Shown here in pieces: positions 43,848 through 51,372 of a stretch of DNA of 64,000 nt (its first letter is position 1; the number at the start of each line of letters is the position of its first letter). A program made the position numbers and the translations under genes. The notes beneath the pieces were generated by a model. It was given only the letters and a program-made list of their open reading frames with translations. It did not search any database and was not told the origin of the DNA. This stretch comes from an uncultured Prevotella sp. (GTDB taxonomy: Bacteria; Bacteroidota; Bacteroidia; Bacteroidales; Bacteroidaceae). The DNA lies in contig CALUFM010000005.1 in NCBI GenBank assembly GCA_944319935.1, positions 111,928-175,927 of the forward strand, read 5' to 3'.

Positions 43848-45041
43848 ATGAGATTAGGTTCACGTATAAAACAAGGTTGGGGCGACCTCTGCCATATATG
43901 GGCGGACGAGATGCGCACTACGTATAAGGATGAAGGCGTGCTTATATTCTTCATCCTTGTGCCGTTGTTTTATCCCTTGTTGTATTCCTGGATTTACACC
44001 AACGAGGTTGTGCGTGAGGTTCCCGTGGCCGTGGTTGACATGTCGCACAGCGCGATGAGCCGCGACTTCATCCGCCAGTTCGACGCTTCGCCAGACGCAC
44101 GCGTGGCGTATTATTGCAACAGCCTTGACGAGGCAAAGGACGTTGTCGGCCGCCAAGAGGCGTTCGGCGTGCTGTATTTCCCCACTGATTTCCAAAGCAA
44201 TGTGTTGCGTATGGAGCAAAGCCGTGTGAGCGTTTTTTGCGACATGAGCTTCATGCTTTACTATAAGGCGATATTCCAGACGGCGACTGCCGTGGCGGGC
44301 GAGATGAACTCTGAAATCCAGATAGAGCGCGCCGGCAACTGGACAGAGCGCGAGGACGAGATAACCACCAAGCCGCTTGACTTTGACGAGGTGCAGATAT
44401 TCAACTCTACGGGCGGCTACGGCAACTTCATCATACCCGGCGTTTTGATGCTCATAATCCAACAAACCCTTTTGTTGGGCGTCGGCCTGTCGGTCGGCAC
44501 GGCTCGTGAGCGCAGCAAGAGCGGCTCGTTCCTGCCTGACGCCGCGCGTTATGACGGCGTGTTCCGCACGGTGCTTGGCCGCGCGCTGTGTTATTTCATG
44601 ATATACGTTGTGGTTGTGGCATACGTCACTCTCGTCGTGCCCCGCATGTTCAGCTTCACCACTTTGCTGCGGCCTGGCGACACGTTCTGGTTCATGCTGC
44701 CATACGTATTGTCGTGCGTGTTCTTCGCCATGATATTGTCGTGCCTCATCCGTTACCGTGAGAATGTCATCCTCGTGGTGGTCTTCACGTCCGTGCCGTT
44801 CCTTTTCATGTCGGGCGTGTCGTGGCCTCAGAGTGCCATTCCTCCGTTCTGGCAGTGGCTGTCGTGGCTTTTCCCTTCAACGTTCGGCATCCGCGGCTTT
44901 GTCAGGATGAACACCATGGGCGCGCTCCTTTCTGACGTAAGGACAGAATACGTAGCACTTTGGGCGCAGACCATAGCTTATTTCTTTGTCACTTGCCTCA
45001 TGTATCGCTGGCAGGTGATAAAGAGAAGGCGGGCGGCGTGA
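43848..45041 (+). CDS. ABC-2 type permease (YhhJ/YbhR-like), second
   Basis: The start is the ATG at 43848 (MRLGSRIKQGW); seven codons upstream have only a TTG. The 397 residues have the same layout as the preceding permease: a first helix (ILVPLFYPLLYSWIYTN), a large periplasmic part (PVAVVDMSHSAMSRDFI), and five C-terminal helices (VLMLIIQQTLLLGVGLSV, FMLPYVLSCVFFAMILSCL). It completes a TolC-HlyD-permease-permease operon. In this family the ATPase is sometimes fused to or beside the adaptor; none is within the window. Confidence 0.9.
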   Translation: MRLGSRIKQGWGDLCHIWADEMRTTYKDEGVLIFFILVPLFYPLLYSWIYTNEVVREVPVAVVDMSHSAMSRDFIRQFDASPDARVAYYCNSLDEAKDVVGRQEAFGVLYFPTDFQSNVLRMEQSRVSVFCDMSFMLYYKAIFQTATAVAGEMNSEIQIERAGNWTEREDEITTKPLDFDEVQIFNSTGGYGNFIIPGVLMLIIQQTLLLGVGLSVGTARERSKSGSFLPDAARYDGVFRTVLGRALCYFMIYVVVVAYVTLVVPRMFSFTTLLRPGDTFWFMLPYVLSCVFFAMILSCLIRYRENVILVVVFTSVPFLFMSGVSWPQSAIPPFWQWLSWLFPSTFGIRGFVRMNTMGALLSDVRTEYVALWAQTIAYFFVTCLMYRWQVIKRRRAA

Positions 45042-45096
45042 GTGCCTGAGGAGGGTTGTCAGTGAAGTGTTTTCCAGGTGCCTGGCTGCGTTTTTC

Positions 45097-45783
45097 TCAG
45101 CCAATCAGTTTCATTAACTTGCTTTCTTGCGCGTAAGGCAGCATCTTGCCGAGATGCCGCGCCATCCTGTCGCGCGATTCTTGCGGCGTGCGTTTCGTGT
45201 CGAGCCGTCCGTAAAGGCTTTCTGGCGTGGTGTATCGCGCCACGCCCCAGCCGTAAGGCCGCCCGTGGCGGTCGGTGTTATACTCAAAGTCGGATATGAC
45301 GATGCGCAGCCCCATCATCAGGCGCGTCAGTATTGGGTCTAACGAGATTTTTCCAGTTTCGGGCATGTCGTCAACCAGTTCGTCAGCCCTGCGCCGTCCC
45401 CGTCTGCGCGCGAAGCCGAGCATACGCCTCAGTTCTTTTACCGTCGCGCTGCCTTCCGATATGATAGTCTGCAGCACAACGTCGTCAAGCGCGGCCGTGT
45501 CCTCGTCCTTTGCGTAGCGCAGCGAGCGGCGGTAGTTGGCCAGGTCAGGCAGCCATTCAAGGCTGACGTAGCCCGCTTTCTTGTTGAACAGCTTGCCGTA
45601 GGCGCAGTGCCCCTCGCGGATTACCGGGCCTTTCCACTCCCACGGTCCGTCCTCTTCGGCCGAGAACCACAGCTCGCTGGGCGTGTTCTCTTCAATGGAG
45701 AACCCCGCTATCCCGCAACTGAAGAACGGCATGAAGCCATTCTCCATGACAAGCCGCTCCATGTCAATTGAAGAATGTATCAT
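45097..45783 (-). CDS. AlkZ-related protein (winged-helix DNA glycosylase-like)
   Basis: A 228-residue protein. The segment VVLQTIISEGSATVKELRRM, then TRLMMGLRIVISDFEYN and RYGWGVARYTTPES-type sequence (partial), fits proteins named AlkZ-related in Bacteroidota. AlkZ-type enzymes remove alkylated bases or unhook crosslinks. The usual catalytic QxQ of AlkZ is not visible, so activity is doubtful. The gene converges on the permease operon and is followed by a flavin reductase with an AT-rich word repeat between. Confidence 0.55.
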   Translation of the reverse strand: MIHSSIDMERLVMENGFMPFFSCGIAGFSIEENTPSELWFSAEEDGPWEWKGPVIREGHCAYGKLFNKKAGYVSLEWLPDLANYRRSLRYAKDEDTAALDDVVLQTIISEGSATVKELRRMLGFARRRGRRRADELVDDMPETGKISLDPILTRLMMGLRIVISDFEYNTDRHGRPYGWGVARYTTPESLYGRLDTKRTPQESRDRMARHLGKMLPYAQESKLMKLIG

Positions 45784-45790
45784 AGGCTTG

Positions 45791-45897
45791 TGAAATTAAG
45801 AATTAAGAGTTAAGAATTAAGAAAAGCGGTTTTGCTGTTTACGATGGGCCAAGCATGTTTTCTTAATTTTTAACTCTTAATTCTTAACTCTTAATTA
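45791..45897. repeat. Word-type inverted repeat, TTAAGAATTAAGAG vocabulary, copy 5
   Basis: AATTAAGAATTAAGAGTTAA faces TTTTTAACTCTTAATTC and a further ACTCTTAATT. It lies between the AlkZ-related gene and the flavin reductase and ends at the latter's stop. Confidence 0.7.
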
Positions 45898-46455
45898 TTT
45901 TAGTTCCTTTCCGTCCTTGAATGCGTTGCCCGCCTTTTCGCCTATCAAGAGATAGTCGTTGTTCACTGGGTCGAACACGATGGGGCGCAGCTTCGCCGGG
46001 TCAATCTTCCCCTTTTCGTTGAGGATGCTCTCGTCGGCCGACACGTTCACTATGCGTCCTACCAAGTGGCACGTCTCCGGGTCGTAAGACACAAGCTCGC
46101 ATTCCACCGTCATCGGAAGCTCCTCTATGACCGGCGCGTTGACAAACTCCGACTTCACTGTGTGCCATCCCGCCTTTTCCATCTTGTCCTCAACGCTGTT
46201 GCCCGACACTATTCCCACATAGTCGCACGCCGTGAGCTGTCCCTCGGTGCCCATGCTCACGGTGAACGCCTTGGTGGCCAAGAGGTTCTTCACCGTCTTG
46301 TGTCCCGCGCTCAGGCACAGGTTTATCCTGTCGTCATAGTCTATTCCGCCCCACGCCGCGTTCATGGCGTCGGCCTTGCCCTGCTCGTCGTAAGTGCCGA
46401 CGATGAACACCGGTTGCGGATAAGTCCACGGTTTCGCTCCGAAATTCTTTCTCAT
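45895..46455 (-). CDS. Flavin reductase family protein
   Basis: A 186-residue FMN-binding split-barrel protein. It starts MRKNFGAKPWTYPQPVFIVG, followed by YDEQGKADAMNAAWGGIDYD, where the AMNAAW motif is typical of flavoredoxin-like flavin reductases. Then come FTVSMGTEGQLTACDYVGIVSG and VECELVSYDPETCHLVGRIV. It binds FMN and transfers electrons from NAD(P)H or a partner protein. Substrate and partner are unknown. It has a -7 element 41 bases upstream. Confidence 0.9.
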   Translation of the reverse strand: MRKNFGAKPWTYPQPVFIVGTYDEQGKADAMNAAWGGIDYDDRINLCLSAGHKTVKNLLATKAFTVSMGTEGQLTACDYVGIVSGNSVEDKMEKAGWHTVKSEFVNAPVIEELPMTVECELVSYDPETCHLVGRIVNVSADESILNEKGKIDPAKLRPIVFDPVNNDYLLIGEKAGNAFKDGKELK

Positions 46456-46495
46456 GATCTGTAATGTTTTTCTTGTTAATGGTTTTTCAGTAAAG

Positions 46496-46503
46496 CAAAA
46501 TTA
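46496..46503 (-). promoter_or_regulatory. -7 element of the flavin reductase gene
   Basis: The minus strand reads TAATTTTG, 41 bases before the ATG. Confidence 0.55.
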
Positions 46504-46556
46504 GCGATATATTCCTGTTCATCCAAGTTTTTAGGCTTATTTAATAAATAACATTT

Positions 46557-46676
46557 CTCCGAAAGGCCATGTTTTGCCTTGCGAAAGGGCACAAAATGCG
46601 CTGTAAAAGGATACCTCTTGCAGCGCGAAAGATGTCCTCTTGCAAACCAATTGATTGTCAGTGAGTTACACGTTAT
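46557..46676. repeat. Dispersed AAAGGC/GCCTTTT-type intergenic repeat, copy 8
   Basis: CGAAAGGCCATGTTTTGCC, GCGAAAGGGCAC, GCTGTAAAAGGATACC and GCGCGAAAGATGTCCTCTTG are followed by the tail TTGATTGTCAGTGAGTTA. It accounts for the left half of the 611-base gap. Confidence 0.55.
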
Positions 46677-46775
46677 GCCTGTTGTCTCCGTTTATACGTG
46701 TTAAATGGTTTGTTAGCTTGTAAAATAATCCCTGTTGAAATCAGATGTACCAAGACAAAAATCATCGGTATTTAT

Positions 46776-46806
46776 TTTGACGTTTGCGCTATTTGTCTTA
46801 TCTTTG
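46776..46806 (+). promoter_or_regulatory. Near-ideal promoter with no downstream gene
   Basis: TTTG at 46776-46779 and TATCTTTG at 46799-46806 match the consensus with 19 bases between. No plus-strand gene starts within the next 1.2 kb, other than short unconvincing frames. Confidence 0.75.
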
Positions 46807-46812
46807 CCATTG

Positions 46813-47044
46813 GCTTCAGCAGTCTTCGCTGTGCCGTGCCTGTTGGCGGATGCGCCGCCGTGGCCGGAGCGTTGAGGTGGAGACCTGACCTGCGCCGGCC
46901 CGTGCGTCGGCATTGCGCCGCCGCGCGGAGGGCATATAAGGAGTATTCAGTTTGATAAATGGACTCGTTAAATGTAAAAAAATAGTTATTTTATATTTTA
47001 AACCAAAGAGTCATGGATGTTATAAAAATATCCAGGACTCTTTG
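46813..47044 (+). ncRNA. Candidate structured small RNA
   Basis: The segment after the promoter (about 46813-46945) is strikingly GC-rich, then turns AT-rich and ends at a hairpin. Small stems are visible: CAGCAGTCTTCGCTG, GGCGGATGCGCC, and GCCGGC with GTCGGC. No credible reading frame exists. It does not show the conserved core of signal-recognition RNA (CCGGAAGG-type loop) or tmRNA. The class is unknown; a remnant gene with a surviving promoter is the alternative. Confidence 0.4.
47004..47044. terminator. Hairpin between candidate RNA and TonB_C-like gene
   Basis: CAAAGAGTCATGGAT pairs with ATCCAGGACTCTTTG with one mismatch. The A run on the left and T run on the right would serve both the plus-strand RNA and the minus-strand gene that ends 23 bases away. 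Confidence 0.65.
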
Positions 47045-47066
47045 ATTATTTATAAAAATACTTAAA

Positions 47067-47480
47067 CTATTTCATCAATATAGGTATGTCATAACTTCCA
47101 TAACCAATAATTTCAACATCTGTAAGAGGATGGATCGGGGTCAGTGAACCTTGTATTTTATACTGAAAATAAATGGTGTCTGTTTGTTGAAGTTTATTAA
47201 TTCGGATATTCTTTACTTTATCAAAAGCCTCCAATGTTGCACTCTTGAATTTTTTATTGTTGCAATCCACAACTTTTCTTTTGACAACATTTCCCTTGTT
47301 ATCTGTTTTATATTCAATAGCAACAATTGCCTCTTGGTTACTGGCTTGAAGCTTTATAGGATATTTACAGATATGGCTTAATTTTGATACAAGCAACTGC
47401 TTATCTTCACAACTGCGATACCCTTGAGCACTGGCTTGTAAAAACAATAATACCGCTATAATAATCAATATTTTTTTCAT
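47067..47480 (-). CDS. Small secreted protein with TonB C-terminal-like domain
   Basis: A 137-residue protein with a signal peptide (KKILIIIAVLLFLQASAQG). The rest resembles a TonB_C domain: KYPIKLQASNQEAIVAIEYK, then NKGNVVKRKVVDCNN and LEAFDKVKNIRINKL follow the order seen at the end of the tonB product here. It lacks a transmembrane anchor and a linker, so it is not an energy transducer as such. It is strongly AT-rich compared with host genes and begins the foreign island. Function unknown. Confidence 0.6.
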   Translation of the reverse strand: MKKILIIIAVLLFLQASAQGYRSCEDKQLLVSKLSHICKYPIKLQASNQEAIVAIEYKTDNKGNVVKRKVVDCNNKKFKSATLEAFDKVKNIRINKLQQTDTIYFQYKIQGSLTPIHPLTDVEIIGYGSYDIPILMK

Positions 47481-48016
47481 ACCACAATTTTACAATAAGA
47501 TACTAATTCAATTTTACAAAAATACATAAAATATTTATGAAATAAGAAAAGTTCTCTGTAAAATAGCTTTTTGTGTAGAAAAAAGATATAATATTTAGTA
47601 TATTTATGAGATTTTATAAATATTTTACATATATTTCGTGTCAATTTTGTATCTTTGTGTCGTTTTTTGGGTGGTATTGTCTATTGACTTTCCACATTAG
47701 TTATGGGGCTTCATGAAAAAACGACTATTGTCTTTCTTTTCTTGACAGATCTTTTCCTCTCGTCATTCTCTCCCTTGTGGCAGAGTCTATTCGCATTGTG
47801 TCATGTAAAAAAGTCATAATTTCTATGTTTCTCTTCTTGCAAATTATGGGATATTAAGAAAAATATCGTATCTTTGTCCCCGAATTGAGGCGTTCTTTGC
47901 ATATTGCAAAATACAGAAACGAGCAGAAGTCCGCTCGTTTCCATATTGTTACCTATATAATATAGGCAAACGCCCAACTTCTTGATTTTCAATCAAAGTC
48001 CAATTTAGAGCGAGTT
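47481..48016. other. AT-rich gap with two orphan -7 elements and a hairpin
   Basis: TATCTTTG occurs at 47650-47657 and 47869-47876, each on the plus strand, without a convincing gene. A 9-bp perfect hairpin (GAAACGAGC at 47916-47924 with 47933-47941) lies after the second. A 38-codon frame at 47703-47819 (MGLHEKTTIVFLF start) follows the first element but has no recognisable similarity. Both could be leader transcripts of the AT-rich element. Confidence 0.4.
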
Positions 48017-48577
48017 ATGAATACTAATCTTAAAGCTTCTGCTATTTGTCTTATTGGTACTTGTGGTTTATTTATAACTGCTGCTTATATTACTCATAAA
48101 TATGTTCCTGAAAAACAAGAAGTAAATCTTCCTGCTTGTGACCCTGTTATATATAATAATTTTGATTAGCAACGCAGTATAACTAACGCTGTTACTAAAG
48201 CTGCTAAAGATTATTATATAAAAAGTACTTATGACCCTCTTCAAGAATTTTCTGATAATCTAAATCATAGAAATGATTTAGTAATTAATAATGATACTAC
48301 TTTTGTTGGTCAAATGAAAAAACTATTGCCTCCTCAAAGAGTTAATAGTTATAATAGACGTAGAGTATTAACAGACGATAATTTACTTGATGCTCTTAAA
48401 TTTCCTGAATTATATAATTCTGATGGAACTCGAAAAGTAATTACTCGTAATGCTCCTACTTATAATGAGCTTGAATCTAAAGCCAGTAGTTTACAATACG
48501 ACTTGGATGAAGCTAATGATAAAATTGATGAGCTTGAAAGTAAAATTGCTGAATTAGAAGCTAAAATTAATGATTAA
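48017..48577 (+). CDS. AT-rich foreign ORF with one in-frame TAG; possible amber-recoded phage gene
   Basis: From the ATG at 48017 the frame runs 50 codons to TAG at 48167-48169. It then continues uninterrupted for 135 more sense codons to TAA at 48577. I checked every codon across the join. Residues 5-28 form a membrane helix (ASAICLIGTCGLFITAAYI). The last about 40 residues are a coiled-coil (NELESKASSLQYDLDEAND, then KIDELESKIAELEAKIND). Codons end almost only in T or A (GCT, ACT, CTT, AAT), unlike the host. Reading TAG as Gln gives a 186-residue protein shaped like an inner-membrane spanin. A nonsense-mutated gene is equally possible from one copy. If TAG is a true stop, the downstream part starts at 48314. 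Confidence 0.55.
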
Positions 48578-48840
48578 ACTATTAATAAAAGCAATAAATA
48601 GCGATATTACTGATGTGATTCCTATACGGGGAATTAATAATAAGCGGCGGAGGCGAAGCCGGAGCCATTCAATCTTATATTGTTAAAACGGTTAAATAAA
48701 TAATAATTAACCAATTAAATCGCGTAAAGTTATGACTAAGAACTTATGATGAAGTGAGTGTTGTACGTAGTCTTTCTAAGAAAAATAGTATTGTAATTAC
48801 TATCACTGTTCTAAGTTGGCAAGTATAGAAATATCGGGCT
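48570..48840 (+). pseudogene. Remnants of further AT-rich phage-like genes
   Basis: The ATG at 48570 overlaps the previous stop and opens 38 codons (MIKLLIKAINSDITDVIPI), then degenerates into Arg/Ser. Another frame of the same stretch reads LYGELIISGGGEAGAIQSY and IVKTVK before TAA, which looks like a true protein end, so a frameshift is likely. A third piece around 48735-48825 reads TYDEVSVVRSLSKKNSIVI and ends at TAG. These look like decayed genes. Confidence 0.35.
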
Positions 48841-48867
48841 CCGTTGCATCAATGGGGGTATTTGGAG

Positions 48868-49245
48868 AATGTAGGTAGGAGCCTAAAGGAGGTTTGCTGC
48901 CTGATGAAAACGCTCGTTGAGACGGATGCCGACACTTTTGAGAATGAAGTATATGCGAATGCCGTGTTATACGTACTGGCAGGTTGCGAGGAAAAGTATA
49001 AGACAGTAGAGCCGTGGCGTAACTTTTCTGTCATCAAGGGGTTTGACCCTACAGGCATCAGCGGTGTGACCGTCGGCGGCGTTGTGAAAGTAAGCAATGC
49101 AAGTGGTTCGGTCAGTGTCTACGACGTGTCAGGCACGCTGGTTAAGAGCGTTAATGCTGATGGCGGCAGCGTGGAGATAGCAGTGCCGGGACATGGCACT
49201 TATATTGTCAAGGTAGGTGGTAAGACCGTTAAGGTTGCAATGTGA
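48868..49245 (+). pseudogene. 3' fragment of a BspA-like leucine-rich repeat surface protein gene
   Basis: In frame from about 48868 the sequence reads RSLKEVCCLMKTLVETDADT, then NEVYANAVLYVLAGCEEKY and WRNFSVIKGFDP. This is the last LRR module of BspA-like proteins. It is followed by SVSVYDVSGTLVKSV and GTYIVKVGGKTVKVAM, the type A sorting tail of type IX cargo. No start codon, signal peptide or upstream repeats exist; the frame upstream merges into the AT-rich island through a TAG. The rest of the gene has been lost. Composition is host-like. Confidence 0.75.
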
Positions 49246-49264
49246 TTTCGTTAAAAAACTTTTT

Positions 49265-49376
49265 AGTAGACAAGCGTTTTTAGCAGACAAGCATACAAGT
49301 GACAAGCAGACGAGGTGATTAGCCTTGTCTGCTTGTCCCTTGTCTGCTAAAAAAGCACTTGTTTGCTAAAAAAGAA
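49265..49376. repeat. Word-type inverted repeat, AGACAAGCAGAC vocabulary, copy 4
   Basis: TAGACAAGCGTTTTTAGCAG and ACAAGCATACAAGTGACAAG face TTGTCTGCTTGTCCCTTGTC and CTTGTTTGCTAAAA. It lies between the BspA-like fragment and the DMT transporter, ending just before the transporter's own leader. Confidence 0.65.
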
Positions 49377-49414
49377 CTATCTTTGCACTCCGAATTTTAA
49401 ACGTAAAAATAAAT

Positions 49415-50335
49415 ATGAGCGCAAAGGTTAAGGGATTTATGTATGGCGTGGCCACGTCGGTGACGTTCGGCCTGATACCGCTGTTTACGTTGCCGCTGAT
49501 GCACGCCGGGCTGGCGTCAGACTCCATTTTGTTTTACCGCTTCATTACGGCCACTATTGCGTTGGGGCTGATGATTGTCGTAAAGAAAGAGAGTTTCAAG
49601 GTGGCGTGGCGCGACGTGCCGATTATTGTAGTGCTGGCTGTGTTTTATACGGCGTCGTCGATGTTCCTGCTTTACGGTTATGAGGCGATGGGCGCGGGCG
49701 TGGCTACGACGTTGCACTTCACTTATCCCGTATTCGTTACGCTGCTGATGCTTGTGGTTTTCAGGGAGCGGGCGTCATGGGTGACGTGGACTGCCGTGGT
49801 GCTGGCCATCTGCGGCGTGGCCAAGCTGTCGTTGGACGGCACGGAACTGAAGCTCGACCCCATGGGCGTCGTCATCGTGCTGCTCTCCGCCGTGGGCTAT
49901 GCCAGCTATATAATAGCGGTTAACAAGTCGCGCGTCAGGGACATGCACAGCCGCAAACTGGCGTTTTATGTTTTCGTGTTCACTACAATCATATTTGGAA
50001 TAAAGAACATGCTTGGTGACGGCGTGCAGCCGTTGCCTGACGCTTGGTCGGCGGTCAACGTCGTGCTGCTGGCCGTCGCGCCGACCGTCATTTCAAACAT
50101 TACGCTGCTGTTGGCCGTGCGCAACATTGGCGGCACGCTGACGTCAATCCTCGGCGCGCTTGAGCCCGTTACGGCGGTGTGCATAGGCGCGCTGGTGTTT
50201 GGCGAGGCGTTCACGTTGAGCGAGGCCATCGGCATCGCGCTCATCCTTACGGCCGTGATGCTTGTAATCCTGAACCGTAGCATACAAGAGAACATGACGG
50301 TGTTGCTGAAAAGGATAAGACCGAGACATCCGTAG
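49415..50335 (+). CDS. EamA/DMT family transporter
   Basis: A 306-residue polytopic protein with ten predicted helices in two EamA repeats. The first half has GVATSVTFGLIPLFTLPLM, SILFYRFITATIALGLMIV and AGVATTLHFTYPVFVTLLM. The second has VNVVLLAVAPTVISNITLL and GGTLTSILGALEPVTAVCI, the conserved end of the family. It exports metabolites or amino acids; substrate unknown. It is host-like in codon use and flanked by word repeats on both sides. Confidence 0.93.
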   Translation: MSAKVKGFMYGVATSVTFGLIPLFTLPLMHAGLASDSILFYRFITATIALGLMIVVKKESFKVAWRDVPIIVVLAVFYTASSMFLLYGYEAMGAGVATTLHFTYPVFVTLLMLVVFRERASWVTWTAVVLAICGVAKLSLDGTELKLDPMGVVIVLLSAVGYASYIIAVNKSRVRDMHSRKLAFYVFVFTTIIFGIKNMLGDGVQPLPDAWSAVNVVLLAVAPTVISNITLLLAVRNIGGTLTSILGALEPVTAVCIGALVFGEAFTLSEAIGIALILTAVMLVILNRSIQENMTVLLKRIRPRHP

Positions 50336-50599
50336 TTAGATTTTAGTAGTTAAAGTAGTTAGAAGTAGTTATCGCTCACTGCGTTCGCTGAGGAGTTAAA
50401 GACAAATGTCTTTTTAGTAGTTAAAGGTAGTTATGGCTCACTGCGTTCGCTGAGGAGTTAAAGACATTACCCAAGTTGCTTTATTTTACATTTAATCAAC
50501 AAGACATTTGTCTTTAACTCCTCAGCGAACGCAGTGAGCGATAACTACTTCTAACCCCTTTAACTACTAAAAACAACTCCTTTAACTACTACAACTATA
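50336..50599. repeat. Word-type inverted repeat, TAGTTAAAG vocabulary, copy 1
   Basis: AGTAGTTAAAGTAGTTAGAA and GTTATCGCTCACTGCGTTCG occur twice on the left, with complementary CAGCGAACGCAGTGAGCGAT and AACTACTTCTAAC on the right. The arms could form a stem of roughly 50 bp. It fills the gap between the DMT transporter and pgeF, two converging genes. Confidence 0.7.
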
Positions 50600-51362
50600 A
50601 AAGAACCACTCCTGTGAAAATCCTTCCTGACTGCGTGCCGAGGCGGCGGGCGGAGAAATAATCGTTGTAGCTGTTATATGTACAAATGCCGGACACTTGG
50701 ATGTTGTCTGGCATGATGCCGAGTCCGGTCAGTTGCAGCCGGTTGCATTCTTTCAGGTCAATATGCCATTTGCCTTGTCGTCGGCTGATCTGTTCCATGT
50801 CGAATCCGGCTGAAGCAAACTCTTCATATACTTCGTCGCCTACCTCAAAGGCGTCCAACGATATGCCTGGTCCTATGACGGCGCGTAGGCTTTCGGGGCG
50901 CGAACCGTAGGCGAGGCGCATGTCGCCGACGGCTTTCATGGCGATGCGTGCCGCTGTGCCGCGCCATCCTGCGTGTACGGCGGCAGCGGCGTGATGCTCA
51001 GGGTCGTAAATGATTATGGGTATGCAGTCGGCGGTGGACACGCCTATGCAAATGCCTGTGACGTCGGTCATCAGGGCGTCAACGCCTTCAAGCAGCATGC
51101 TCTTTACTGAGGATGGCAACGCCATGAAGTCGCGGGCTATCAGCCTTGTCTCAGTGCCGTGCGTCTGGTGGGGCATGATGATGCCCGCCTTGTCAACGCC
51201 AAGCTCACGGCTCAGCAGGTCGAGGTTTTTCTCTATGCACGCCTCGTCATCGCCGCAGTAGCGGTTTATATTGAATTCGCCGTGCTTCCCGTGGCTGAAT
51301 CCCCCGTGCCGTGTGGTACTGAAGGCTACAACGGCAGGTGAAAGGTTGTGGTAACTTATCAT
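50595..51362 (-). CDS. pgeF: Purine nucleoside phosphorylase/laccase-domain protein (PgeF)
   Basis: I use the ATG at 51362 (MISYHNLSPAVVAF), just after the obg stop; the frame continues 13 codons upstream into obg. The 255 residues contain TTRHGGFSHGKHGEFNIN, MPHQTHGTETRLI, ADCIPIIIYDPEHHAAAAVH-type sequence and GWRGTAARIAMKAV. The conserved zinc ligands are the His of HQTHG, Cys of STADC and His of AVHAGWRG. The family (YfiH) edits peptidoglycan precursors or acts as a purine phosphorylase. It follows obg on the same strand. Confidence 0.93.
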   Translation of the reverse strand: MISYHNLSPAVVAFSTTRHGGFSHGKHGEFNINRYCGDDEACIEKNLDLLSRELGVDKAGIIMPHQTHGTETRLIARDFMALPSSVKSMLLEGVDALMTDVTGICIGVSTADCIPIIIYDPEHHAAAAVHAGWRGTAARIAMKAVGDMRLAYGSRPESLRAVIGPGISLDAFEVGDEVYEEFASAGFDMEQISRRQGKWHIDLKECNRLQLTGLGIMPDNIQVSGICTYNSYNDYFSARRLGTQSGRIFTGVVLL

Positions 51363-51372
51363 GATTCCATGA

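Noticed and set aside
46813..46945. Signal-recognition particle RNA
   Set aside because: The conserved CCGGAAGG-type apical loop and its flanking internal loop are absent.
46698..46955. 85-codon frame over the candidate RNA
   Set aside because: Begins upstream of the promoter, has no ATG with leader, and the product is Arg/Ala/Cys-rich without similarity. The promoter inside it argues against translation.
47703..47819. 38-codon frame after the first orphan -7 element
   Set aside because: Plausible leader peptide but no family or conservation evidence; kept only as a note in the gap entry.
47801..47992. 63-codon minus-strand frame (MKIKKLGVCLYY start)
   Set aside because: Overlaps the orphan -7 element and hairpin; no similarity I trust.
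50336..50599. Regular repeats as a CRISPR array
   Set aside because: Words are 6-12 bases, imperfect and contiguous, with no unique spacers and no cas genes.
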